From assembly GCA_003486645.1 (NCBI GenBank), contig DNGI01000441.1:1-13007 (forward strand): a DNA stretch of 13,007 nt, written 5' to 3'. Origin of the DNA: Cyanobacteria bacterium UBA11370. Its GTDB lineage: Bacteria > Cyanobacteriota > Cyanobacteriia > Cyanobacteriales > Coleofasciculaceae. A program made the translations under genes and the position numbers. Each line of letters begins with the position of its first letter. Position 1 is the first letter of the stretch. The notes beneath the pieces were generated by a model. The model did not search any database. It was given only the letters and a program-made list of their open reading frames with translations, and had not been told where the DNA came from. This document shows positions 1-7,178 of this stretch, in pieces.

Positions 1-10
1 ACGTGGGTTA

Positions 11-102
<92 letters not shown>

Positions 103-118
103 ATCTAAATAGATACTG

Positions 119-2461
119 TTACTTTACCCCTACTAATTGTCGCCTCGCTCCAGCAAAATTGTTGTAGATTACTGCTTCAACATCGATAATTTCAGTAACT
201 TGACCCTGAATAACTGCACAACAGAGAATTCCGTCTTGGGTAGGAGTCCCTTTAATTGTAATAACTTGCTCAACAATATCGAGGATTTGTTCTACAACTA
301 AACCAACTTGTTGTTCTTCATTAATGGAGACTACAACTAGGGGTATTTTGTTTTCATCTTCTGCTGATTGCTCATCTATGTCCTCTAGATTATCTATCAA
401 TGAAGTGGGTGAATTATAATCAATTCCAAAAACGGCAGATAGATAAATTAAAGGCATGATTTGGTTGCGATATTGAATCACATCCTGTTTGCCAAGATGC
501 TCAATTAATTCGCAGGGAAATTCTTCTAAGCGAGATACGTGAGAAAGGAAAATTGCCATACGTCGATGATCGGGTCCTTGAAATAAAAGTAGCTGTTGAG
601 GTTCTTCGGAAGGTTCCCGGCGGCGGTTCTCTTCTGATGGTAGAGTTTTTTCCTTGGTATCAGTGCCTAAAAGGGTTCTTTGGGCAAGACCTTGTACATC
701 TAAAATTAAGGCAACTTTGCCGTCTCCCATAATCGTAGCACCCGCAAAACAAGCAAGAGATTTGAGCTGTTTTCCTAGGGGTTTAACAACGATTTCTTGG
801 GTGTCATTAATGGCATCTACGACTAATCCAAAGGGTTTATCGGTAGCTTGAAGAACGATGATATTTAGGGAATCATTTTCGGTTGTTAGTTGTCCGTTTT
901 TGGTTGTCTGTCCTCCGTTATCTAGTGTTGAAAAATGGGCTAATGAAGGGGAACAAAATTCTCTTATTTCCTGTTGCTCATTCCTCTGATTTCTTGAGTC
1001 TAGCTTAAGTTCGTGGTTTAAATACACTAAGGGTAGTAACCGTCCTCGTAAGCGATACACGGGAGTACCGTGAAACATTTCGATACTCTGTTTGGCTTGT
1101 TCTCCTTCTAGGCGGACGAGTTCTAAAAGGTTAACTTGGGGAATGGCGTAGCGATCGCCTCCACTGGTAATAATTAAGGTGGGAATAATCGCTAAGGTCA
1201 GAGGAATTTTGAGTTTAAAGGTTGTACCTTGACCTACTCGACTGGAGACATCAACAGTCCCGCTAATTTTTTCAATATTTGTCCGCACTACATCCATGCC
1301 GACACCGCGCCCTGATATATTTGTTATTGTTTCGGCGGTTGAAAAGCTGGGTAAAAAAATCAAGTTGAGTGCTTCTTGATCGTTCATTTGAGTGGCTTGA
1401 TCTGGGGTAATCATTCCCCGTTGCACTGCCTTTTGTTTGACTCGTTCGGGATTGATACCCATCCCATCATCGGACACTTCAATAATGACATGACCGCTTT
1501 CATGATAGGCTCGTAAAAGTAGCCGTCCAACCGCAGATTTACCCGCAGCAAGGCGTATGTTTGGTGTTTCTAGACCGTGATCAAGGCAGTTGCGGACTAT
1601 ATGAGTGAGGGGATTAGCGATCGCTTCAATTAAAGTTTTATCGAGTTCTGTTTCCTCTCCTTCCATTTCTAATTCGACTTGCTTACCCAAACTAATAGCA
1701 ATATCCCGCACCACACGAGGAAATTTATTCCAGATGGTGCGAATGGGTTGCATCCGAGTCTTCATTACCCCTTCTTGCAACTCTGAAGTCACTAAATTTA
1801 AGCGCCCAGATGCGGATTTAAAGGTATTATCTTTTTGTTCATTAATGATGTCTTGATTGGCAAACTCCATAATCTGGTTACGACATAAAACCAGTTCTCC
1901 CACCAAATTCATTAACTTATCAAGCAAACTGACATCGACTCGGATTGCACTATCTGCAACTTTAAATTGTTGGGAATCAGAATCGGGAGATGAGGGAGTG
2001 GGGAGTGGGGACGGAAAGGAAGAATTGTTGTTTATTTCTGTTTTATTTTGATCTGTGTCATCTCCCTCTCTTTCCCTCTCTCCCTCTTGGAGTTGATTCA
2101 ATTGAATCAGCAATGCGTTGTGATCGGTTTCACTTTCGTCTCCGGTTGCTTCCAGAGTTTCTAGATGTTTTCGCACTGCGTCTACTACTTGGAGTAGAAC
2201 ACTGGTAACATCGGGATTGATGGGAATTAGGCGATCGCGCAGACGACTCAGCAAATTTTCGCCTGCGTGGGTGACGATTTGCAGTCTCTCCAAACCGAGG
2301 AAACCACTGTTACCTTTGATGGTGTGGAGATTGCGGTAGATGCGGTTCATGACTTCTGGATCGGAATTGCTTTGTTCGATGGCTACCAGATCACTTTCAA
2401 TCTGGTTTAGGTGTTCATAGCCTTCGATGAGGAATTCCTTTACATCTTCATCGATTTCCAT
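119..2461 (-). CDS. cheA: CheA-type chemotaxis histidine kinase, two CheW domains, no receiver
   Basis: 780 residues, cytoplasmic. The N-terminal Hpt (P1) domain spans about 1-105, with phosphoacceptor His46 in HTIKG. A low-complexity linker (about 115-170) holds no recognisable P2 domain. The P3 dimerisation region follows (about 174-235). The HATPase spans about 270-420, with an N-box at HIVRN (287-291), G1 at DDGMGI (331-336) and G2 at GRGVGMD (384-390). Two CheW-like domains follow (about 423-600 and 622-770), and the protein ends without a C-terminal receiver. CheA autophosphorylates and passes phosphate to CheY-type regulators to control motility or, in cyanobacteria, often phototaxis and pili; which output applies here cannot be told. 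The ATG at 2461 has only a weak purine-rich stretch upstream. A 312-bp spacer separates it from a divergent hybrid kinase. No cheY, cheW or receptor gene is in the window. The linker and first CheW domain contain repeat-derived sequence. Confidence 0.95.
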   Translation of the reverse strand: MEIDEDVKEFLIEGYEHLNQIESDLVAIEQSNSDPEVMNRIYRNLHTIKGNSGFLGLERLQIVTHAGENLLSRLRDRLIPINPDVTSVLLQVVDAVRKHLETLEATGDESETDHNALLIQLNQLQEGEREREGDDTDQNKTEINNNSSFPSPLPTPSSPDSDSQQFKVADSAIRVDVSLLDKLMNLVGELVLCRNQIMEFANQDIINEQKDNTFKSASGRLNLVTSELQEGVMKTRMQPIRTIWNKFPRVVRDIAISLGKQVELEMEGEETELDKTLIEAIANPLTHIVRNCLDHGLETPNIRLAAGKSAVGRLLLRAYHESGHVIIEVSDDGMGINPERVKQKAVQRGMITPDQATQMNDQEALNLIFLPSFSTAETITNISGRGVGMDVVRTNIEKISGTVDVSSRVGQGTTFKLKIPLTLAIIPTLIITSGGDRYAIPQVNLLELVRLEGEQAKQSIEMFHGTPVYRLRGRLLPLVYLNHELKLDSRNQRNEQQEIREFCSPSLAHFSTLDNGGQTTKNGQLTTENDSLNIIVLQATDKPFGLVVDAINDTQEIVVKPLGKQLKSLACFAGATIMGDGKVALILDVQGLAQRTLLGTDTKEKTLPSEENRRREPSEEPQQLLLFQGPDHRRMAIFLSHVSRLEEFPCELIEHLGKQDVIQYRNQIMPLIYLSAVFGIDYNSPTSLIDNLEDIDEQSAEDENKIPLVVVSINEEQQVGLVVEQILDIVEQVITIKGTPTQDGILCCAVIQGQVTEIIDVEAVIYNNFAGARRQLVGVK
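872..922 (-). repeat. Repeat-like insert inside CheA (first CheW domain)
   Basis: CheA residues 514-530 read DNGGQTTKNGQLTTEND. They are encoded by ACGGACAAC- and ACAACC-rich sequence of the type that also occurs inside the hybrid kinase at 3718-3738. The stretch separates the two halves of the first CheW domain and is rich in Q, T, N and G, like a surface loop. The reading frame stays open. Assignment to a dispersed repeat rests on this resemblance only. Confidence 0.5.
1993..2011 (-). repeat. CCCCACT heptamers inside the CheA linker
   Basis: On the coding strand this stretch reads as CCCCACT heptamers, the same unit as the intergenic tract at 54-102. It is translated as part of SSFPSPLPTPSSPDSDS (residues 147-163), the proline-serine linker between the P1 and P3 domains. 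A purine-rich stretch just upstream in the gene encodes GEREREG (127-133). The linker therefore appears to be built partly from repeats without breaking the frame. Confidence 0.75.
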
Positions 2462-2509
2462 TCAGTTTTCTCAGGTTAACCGCTATAAAATTAGAACTTT
2501 GCTATTAAT

Positions 2510-2537
2510 CTTATACTTTAATAACATAATTTATCAA
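2510..2537 (-). promoter_or_regulatory. Candidate sigma-70-type promoter for the CheA gene
   Basis: Reading the minus strand, TTGATA (2537-2532) is followed after 16 bp by TATAAG (2515-2510). This matches the consensus -35 and -10 boxes well and lies about 49 bp upstream of the CheA ATG at 2461. The surroundings are very AT-rich, so a chance match is possible. Confidence 0.45.
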
Positions 2538-2560
2538 TGTTTATTATAATCATCAAGGTA

Positions 2561-2670
2561 GTCGTTTTTATCACTCTGATTAGAGAAAAATAGACTCCAT
2601 TTTAGCTGGTTATTCCTGTCGTTTTTAATATGATGAGAGAAAAATCAGGCTCGAAGATTGTCTGGCTATT
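2561..2670. repeat. Imperfect 57-bp tandem direct repeat in the divergent promoter region
   Basis: Copy 1 (2561-2614) and copy 2 (2618-2670) both start GTCGTTTTT, continue through TGAT-AGAGAAAAAT and a CTC, and end CTGG-TATT, with a few indels between. They lie between the start codons of the CheA gene and the hybrid kinase. Duplicated sequence there could hold paired regulator sites for one or both genes. That role is inference; the sequence shows only the repetition. Confidence 0.7.
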
Positions 2671-2721
2671 GGGTATTCAATCGCTGGTAAATTGGGGATA
2701 ACGTACAATTAATTTTCGAGA

Positions 2722-2749
2722 TTGTTTATCGTAGCGTTGTCAAAATAAT
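2722..2749 (+). promoter_or_regulatory. Weak candidate promoter for the hybrid kinase
   Basis: TTGTTT (2722-2727), a 16-bp spacer and AATAAT (2744-2749) lie about 24 bp upstream of the ATG at 2774. The -10 box is good and the -35 box is poor. It would give a very short leader. This is offered only as the best nearby match. Confidence 0.25.
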
Positions 2750-2773
2750 CATTGGTTTTTTCTGTGTAAGAGA

Positions 2774-5700
2774 ATGATTGATGAAATCGAAAAAGCTGAA
2801 CAAAGTTTCAGTATTCTTGACCGTGTTCCGGTAGGTTTGTGTGTAATCCGGCACGATTTTGTCGTTATATTTTGGAACCGTATTCTTGAGGAATGGACTA
2901 AAATTCCGAAAGCGGAAATTGTGGGTACGAACTTGGGTATTCATTTTCCTCATATCAATCAACCTAAGTATAAAACTCGCTTGCGGCAGGTTTTTGAGCA
3001 TCACCTACCTGCGGTATTTTCTTCTCAGTTACACCAGTGCTTGATTTCTGCTACCCAACTGAATGGTAAGACACGTATTCAGGAAACAACTGTTACCCCA
3101 ATAGCCGCACTGACTGGAGAAGGTGTTTATGCTTTAATTGCTATCCAAGATGTGACGGAACTCAGACAGCGTATTCAGAACTATCAGCAAGAACTTCAAC
3201 AGCGGAAACTAATAGAAGAAGAATTAAAGCGGGCAAAAGTTGAGGCAGAAGCAGCCAACCGAGCAAAAAGTGAATTTGTGGCAACTATGAGCCATGAAAT
3301 TCGCACTCCAATGAATGGTGTTATTGGAATGACTGAGCTTTTGTTGGATACACAATTATCACCCAGCCAGCGAAATTTTGTCAATACAATTCGCACGAGT
3401 GGTGATGCGTTGCTTGCGATTATTAATGATATTCTTGATTTTTCTAAGATTGAAGCAGGGCGGTTAGAGTTAGAACAAGAACCCTTTAACCTGAGAACCT
3501 GTGTTGAAGAAGCGTTAGATTTAGTCGTCCCGAAAGCCGCAGAAAAAAATCTCGATTTAGCCTACCAATTTGACCCCAATACTCCCACTTGTATAGTAGG
3601 AGATATCACCCGATTGCGGCAAATCTTAGTCAATTTGCTGGGTAATGCTGTCAAATTTACCGAAGCTGGGGAAGTTGTTGTTTCAGTCATCAGTTCTCCC
3701 TTATCAGGAAAGCAAGAAACAACGGACAACGGACAACATTACCGAATCCAATTTACAGTCAGAGACACTGGAATTGGTATTCCTTCTGATCGGCTTAATT
3801 TACTTTTTAAACCCTTTAGTCAGGTAGATAGTTCTACAACGCGCAAGTATGGTGGAACTGGCTTAGGTTTAGCAATTTGTAAACGCCTGACTGAAATGAT
3901 GGGTGGGAATTTGTGGGTAGAAAGTCAGGTTGGGCAAGGTTCGGAATTCTCGTTTACTATTATTGCTCAGTCCGCTCCTTCTTCAGACGTTATTGATTTC
4001 GATACTCCCCATCCTCAATTAAAAGGGTTGCGGTTACTCGTCGTGGATGATAATACCACAAACCGTCAAATTCTTACCTTACAAGCTCAGTCTTGGGGTA
4101 TGGTTGTTCGTGCGGCTAAATCAGGATTTCAAGCCCTAGAAATGTTGAATCGAGAGGATGAATTTGACTTAGCAATTTTAGATTATTATATGCCAGAAAT
4201 GGATGGAGTTACTCTGGCTGAAAAGATTCGTACCTTACCTAAAGGGAAAGATTTACCCTTATTAATTCTGAGTTCTGGAGGCAAACCCAGTCGCAAAGAA
4301 TTCTATGGGCGAGTTGATTTTGCAGCATTTGTTTACAAGCCGATTAAACAAGCTCAACTTTATGAAGTTTTAGTGCGTATTGCTAGTGGCGAGTGCAGTA
4401 TTTCTAGACCTTGTGTTGTACAACCTCAATTTAATTCTGAGTTAGCGGAAAGATTTCCCTTAAAAATGTTGTTAGTTGATGATGTGGAAGTTAACCAAAC
4501 AGTTGCCGTAGAAATGTTGCATCGGTTAGGTTATAACCCTGATGTGGCGAGTAGTGGAAAAGAAGCTTTAGAGGCATTAAGTCGCTGTGACTATGATGTC
4601 GTATTTATGGATATGCAAATGCCAGAGATGGATGGATTAGAAACTACCCGTCGTATTCGTCAGCACGTCTCTGAAGGTTTGGAATTGGGGGGTATTGGTG
4701 AAAATTTAGAAATTTCTAAACCTGACAACAACTCTAACAATCTAAAATCCATTAGTGTAGCGGCGCGTTCAGGAAGTGTAGCCAAAGACGTTAGCGCAAT
4801 CCAAAATCTAAAATCCTTCCGTCCTTGGATTATTGCGATGACGGCTAATGCCATGCAAGGCGATAAAGAAGCGTGTTTAAAGGCTGGTATGAATGACTAT
4901 ATCAGCAAGCCAGTTCGGGTTAAAGCGATTATTCAAGCACTGACACGGTATCAAACTTTCCTCTCTAAATCAGGACTAAGTTCTCAAAAAGAAGATGTAG
5001 TGTTAGGGGAAAATTCTGTAGCGAAATCTGAACAATTACCGGAAGCAAAGGGGAGAAATTTTTCACAAGATAAATCTGCTTTAGGGGAGTTGAAACAAAC
5101 CACTACTTCAGAACGTTTAACACCCCCCTTGAAAACAGCAAACCTCGCTGTTGATGGACTAACATTTGCCGAATTAAAGGCTTTAATTGTTCAGGCGGGA
5201 GTACTGATTTCTAAAATTGAAGCGGAGTATCAACAGGTAGAAACGGCTTTACCTCTTAACCATCATCTCACTGAAGGGAATATAAGTTCTTTTCCCCCTG
5301 TTGTAGAAGTAGGGGAGAGTCAAGCTTCTCTATTTCCTGCAACCGAAGAGACGTTAACCGAATTAAGTTTATCTAACCCAACTCTTATTCGGGTTGAAAG
5401 TACTTTACCGGAATCACTAACGCCGCCACAAATAACGAATTCTGAAATTAAAGCACCCGCAATTGATAACGAAGCCTTTGAAGAGTTAAGAGATTTAATG
5501 GGGGATGATGTGGAGGATTTTTGGTTAGAGGTTGTTGATAAATTTCTGAACGTTGCACCTTCAAAATTACAAGCTATTAAAGATGCAGTAAATCAAGGGG
5601 ATGCAGAAGGCATAAAAGCGGCTGCTCATGCTTTGCGCGGTGCTTGTACTACAATTGGTGCAACACCTCTATTTCAACTGTGCAATGAACTGGAACAAAT

Positions 5701-5806
5701 GGGGCGTGATGGGATTATAGAGGGTGCAGAAACATTAGTATTAAAAATTGAAATAGAGTATCAACGGGTAGAGATGGCTTTGCCTTTGGTAGCTGGTTTT
5801 AAATAA
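2774..5806 (+). CDS. Hybrid sensor histidine kinase (PAS-HisKA-HATPase-REC-REC-Hpt)
   Basis: 1010 residues with no membrane segment, so a cytoplasmic sensor. A PAS-like domain (about 10-130) leads through a coiled coil (about 130-165) to HisKA, with His174 in [10 protein letters not shown]. The HATPase has an N-box Asn291, G1 DTGIGIP (331-337) and G2 GGTGLGLA (360-367). Receiver 1 (about 418-535) carries D425/D426, D470 and K522. Receiver 2 (about 564-722) carries D569/D570, D613 and K712. A long linker (about 725-890) precedes an Hpt domain (about 895-1005) with His952 in [14 protein letters not shown]. All phosphotransfer residues are present, so a His-Asp-His relay is expected; signal and final regulator are unknown. 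The ATG at 2774 follows AAGAGA very closely, so the start is slightly uncertain. Oddities are about 40 extra residues inside receiver 2, a repeat-like loop in the ATPase domain (about 307-323), and a duplicated Hpt-end helix in the linker. Confidence 0.95.
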   Translation: MIDEIEKAEQSFSILDRVPVGLCVIRHDFVVIFWNRILEEWTKIPKAEIVGTNLGIHFPHINQPKYKTRLRQVFEHHLPAVFSSQLHQCLISATQLNGKTRIQETTVTPIAALTGEGVYALIAIQDVTELRQRIQNYQQELQQRKLIEEELKRAKVEAEAANRAKSEFVATMSHEIRTPMNGVIGMTELLLDTQLSPSQRNFVNTIRTSGDALLAIINDILDFSKIEAGRLELEQEPFNLRTCVEEALDLVVPKAAEKNLDLAYQFDPNTPTCIVGDITRLRQILVNLLGNAVKFTEAGEVVVSVISSPLSGKQETTDNGQHYRIQFTVRDTGIGIPSDRLNLLFKPFSQVDSSTTRKYGGTGLGLAICKRLTEMMGGNLWVESQVGQGSEFSFTIIAQSAPSSDVIDFDTPHPQLKGLRLLVVDDNTTNRQILTLQAQSWGMVVRAAKSGFQALEMLNREDEFDLAILDYYMPEMDGVTLAEKIRTLPKGKDLPLLILSSGGKPSRKEFYGRVDFAAFVYKPIKQAQLYEVLVRIASGECSISRPCVVQPQFNSELAERFPLKMLLVDDVEVNQTVAVEMLHRLGYNPDVASSGKEALEALSRCDYDVVFMDMQMPEMDGLETTRRIRQHVSEGLELGGIGENLEISKPDNNSNNLKSISVAARSGSVAKDVSAIQNLKSFRPWIIAMTANAMQGDKEACLKAGMNDYISKPVRVKAIIQALTRYQTFLSKSGLSSQKEDVVLGENSVAKSEQLPEAKGRNFSQDKSALGELKQTTTSERLTPPLKTANLAVDGLTFAELKALIVQAGVLISKIEAEYQQVETALPLNHHLTEGNISSFPPVVEVGESQASLFPATEETLTELSLSNPTLIRVESTLPESLTPPQITNSEIKAPAIDNEAFEELRDLMGDDVEDFWLEVVDKFLNVAPSKLQAIKDAVNQGDAEGIKAAAHALRGACTTIGATPLFQLCNELEQMGRDGIIEGAETLVLKIEIEYQRVEMALPLVAGFK
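3718..3738 (+). repeat. ACGGACAAC repeat inside the hybrid kinase ATPase domain
   Basis: The unit CGGACAA occurs twice, 7 bp apart, within codons for TTDNGQHY (residues 317-323). It lies between the N-box strand and the G1 box, in a position expected to be a surface turn. Related ACGGACAAC sequence is found in the CheA gene near 872-922. The resemblance suggests a shared dispersed repeat; the length is too short for certainty. Confidence 0.5.
4738..4816 (+). repeat. In-frame dispersed repeat inside receiver domain 2
   Basis: The motif CAATCTAAAATCC (4738-4750) and its relative CAATCCAAAATCTAAAATCC (4797-4816) bracket a GC-richer core (4751-4796) encoding [15 protein letters not shown]. The whole segment sits in the loop between helix 3 and strand 4 of receiver 2, where close homologues normally have only a short turn. 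The same CAATCTAAAATCC sequence occurs inside nifJ at 9729-9741 on the minus strand. The frame is preserved. Confidence 0.75.
5213..5257 (+). repeat. First copy of a 45-bp internal duplication in the hybrid kinase
   Basis: This encodes [15 protein letters not shown] (residues 814-828) in the linker before the Hpt domain. It matches 5744-5788 ([15 protein letters not shown], residues 991-1005) at 36 of 45 bases. The second copy is the final helix of the Hpt domain, so the first may be a leftover of an additional Hpt domain or a partial duplication. Confidence 0.75.
5744..5788 (+). repeat. Second copy of the 45-bp internal duplication (end of Hpt)
   Basis: Encodes [15 protein letters not shown] (residues 991-1005), the last helix of the C-terminal Hpt domain. 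Its partner lies at 5213-5257, about 530 bp upstream in the same gene and frame. Confidence 0.75.
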
Positions 5807-5908
5807 TATGATGTCCGGCAAATCACCCCTAATAAAAAGTCTCCCACTCTCCCCCTCTCCCCCTCTCCCCCTCACTCTTTTTTAGGGTCATTCAACCGGA
5901 CATGATAT
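5806..5908. repeat. Palindromic element with a pyrimidine core
   Basis: The arms at 5806-5818 and 5896-5908 pair over 13 positions with one mismatch (core ATGTCCGG / CCGGACAT). Pairing continues inward imperfectly (AAATCACCCCTA against TAGGGTCATTC). Between the arms is a C/T-rich tract with three 8-bp units TCCCCCTC (5850-5873), and a T6 run at 5878-5883. It begins at the last base of the hybrid kinase stop codon, so its transcript could fold and help terminate or protect the mRNA. It could equally be a small MITE-like element. No transposase is present. Confidence 0.65.
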
Positions 5909-5919
5909 AAACTATGTTT

Positions 5920-5981
5920 TAGGGAGTGGGGAGTGGGGAAGAAAATGCAACTGTACCTCACCCATTTGAGAAATGCTATGG
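5920..5981 (-). repeat. Dispersed repeat, right copy of a 62-bp inverted pair
   Basis: This is the reverse complement of 11-72 with three mismatches, and includes two AGTGGGG heptamers. It lies in the convergent region after the hybrid kinase. With its partner it brackets both kinase genes at a distance of about 5.85 kb. Confidence 0.85.
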
Positions 5982-5984
5982 TGA

Positions 5985-6004
5985 GGGCGCATATCGATGC
6001 GCCC
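5985..6004. repeat. Perfect 8-bp hairpin GGGCGCAT / ATGCGCCC
   Basis: GGGCGCAT (5985-5992) and ATGCGCCC (5997-6004) form a perfect stem with the 4-base loop ATCG. It is in the convergent region between the hybrid kinase and the flavoprotein gene. There is no U-run after it on either strand, so a role as an intrinsic terminator is not clear. Palindromes of this type are common intergenic repeats in cyanobacteria. Confidence 0.8.
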
Positions 6005-6021
6005 CTACTGATTGTGGTTCA

Positions 6022-6043
6022 AGGACTTTTTTACATAAGTCCT
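6022..6043 (-). terminator. 7-bp hairpin downstream of the flavoprotein gene, possible terminator
   Basis: AGGACTT and AAGTCCT (6022-6028 and 6037-6043) pair perfectly around an 8-base loop. It lies about 50 bp past the stop codon of the minus-strand flavoprotein gene, where a terminator is expected. No U-run follows on the minus strand, so the call is tentative. Confidence 0.3.
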
Positions 6044-6094
6044 ATCAAAAATGTAGCCCTACAAAATTGAATGCTGGTTAGCTTTGTTGCTTGT

Positions 6095-7105
6095 TTAAAC
6101 GAGTGTATGATCGCGTTCAAAACTCTGAATTACTTTCTGATATTGTGCCCGTTCAAACGCACTTGGATCAGCAACATTTACCTGACTCATTGTACCAATC
6201 ATTTGTTCAACGGAAGCATATTCATGTTCCTCCATCCAATGAACCACTTCACGTTCAATTTGTGCTAGATGGTTAATTCCATGACGCAGCAGCGCCGAAC
6301 AAACATGAGTAACGGAAGCACCAACCATTAACATTTTTACCACATCCAAACCTTTTTGAATTCCAGTTGTCGCCGCTAAATCACATTGAATGCGACCATA
6401 CAATAACGCAATCCACCGCATCGGCAAGAGCATTTCTTGAGAACTACTCAATACCAAATGATGCCAAACATCAAGTTCTTCCGGTGATATGTCTGCTTGC
6501 ATAAAGCGGTTAAATAACACCAAACTATTCGCCCCTGCTTTATCTAATCTGGATGCCATATTTGCCAGATTACTAAAGAATGGACTCAGTTTTACCGCTA
6601 AAGGTATTGTTACATCAGCACGCACCGCCTCAACAATATCTAAATAATTTTGTTCCACTTGTGCGCCCGTTATATGGGGATCAGTGGGAATATTATAAAT
6701 GTTGAGTTCTAAGGCATCAGCACCTGCGGCTTGAATTTGTTTGGAGAAGTCAACCCAATCCCCCAAACTCGAACCATTCAAGGAAGCAATGATAGGAATA
6801 TCTACCATTTCTTTCGCTTTGTGAATATGTTCTAAATAGGTTTCTGGCCCAACTTTAAAACTTTCTGGTTCGGGAAAATAGGTCAGCGCTTCAGCAAAAC
6901 TTTCCGTTCCATAGGTGGTATGGTGATGCAATTCGTACTGTTCAATTCTTAACTGTTCAGCGAAAATACTGTGCAATACAATAGCACCCGCACCCGCATC
7001 TTCCATCCGTTTAACATTATCAATTTCTTCTGTAAGCGGTTGTGCGGCGGATGGAACGATAGGCGATCGCAATCTTAATCCCAGATAGGTTGTGGTTAAA
7101 TCCAT
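6095..7105 (-). CDS. Dihydroorotate dehydrogenase-like FMN protein
   Basis: 336 residues from ATG 7105. I chose this start because AAGGAAAA precedes it by about 10 bases and the protein then begins MDLTTTYLGLRLRSP, the usual start of the PyrD-like TIM barrel. A TTG at 7150 would place the start inside a palindrome. Barrel features include IPIIASLNG (103-111), VKLSP (171-175), LFNRF (197-201) and a C-terminal phosphate-binding region around GIQKGLDVV and MVGAS (248-264). Class 1A PyrD enzymes carry a catalytic Cys in an N-x-S-C-P-N motif; here the matching place reads NIYNIP (135-140) with no Cys. The protein therefore probably binds FMN but may not oxidise dihydroorotate. It lies 73 bp after nifJ on the same strand, which suggests co-expression and a redox role linked to pyruvate oxidation. 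That link is inference. Confidence 0.92.
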   Translation of the reverse strand: MDLTTTYLGLRLRSPIVPSAAQPLTEEIDNVKRMEDAGAGAIVLHSIFAEQLRIEQYELHHHTTYGTESFAEALTYFPEPESFKVGPETYLEHIHKAKEMVDIPIIASLNGSSLGDWVDFSKQIQAAGADALELNIYNIPTDPHITGAQVEQNYLDIVEAVRADVTIPLAVKLSPFFSNLANMASRLDKAGANSLVLFNRFMQADISPEELDVWHHLVLSSSQEMLLPMRWIALLYGRIQCDLAATTGIQKGLDVVKMLMVGASVTHVCSALLRHGINHLAQIEREVVHWMEEHEYASVEQMIGTMSQVNVADPSAFERAQYQKVIQSFERDHTLV

Positions 7106-7129
7106 TGTCCGTTTTCCTTTTTTTTGGGG

Positions 7130-7160
7130 TGCAGAGACGTTGCATTGCAACGTCTCTACA
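7130..7160. repeat. 25-bp perfect palindrome between nifJ and the flavoprotein gene
   Basis: AGAGACGTTGCA (7133-7144) and TGCAACGTCTCT (7146-7157) pair perfectly around T7145. Two more pairs form outside one mismatch (7130-7131 with 7159-7160). The unit GAGACGTTGCA...TGCAACGTCTC resembles a palindrome frequently seen between cyanobacterial genes. Here it lies in the 73-bp gap of a probable operon, where the RNA hairpin could affect 3' end stability or relative expression of the two genes. Confidence 0.9.
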
Positions 7161-7178
7161 GAATGTCATTGATTGCTA

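Noticed and set aside
7106..7150. Longer flavoprotein start at TTG 7150
   Set aside because: It would start within the palindrome and add 15 residues (MQCNVSAPQKKGKRT) atypical of the family; ATG 7105 has a good ribosome binding site.
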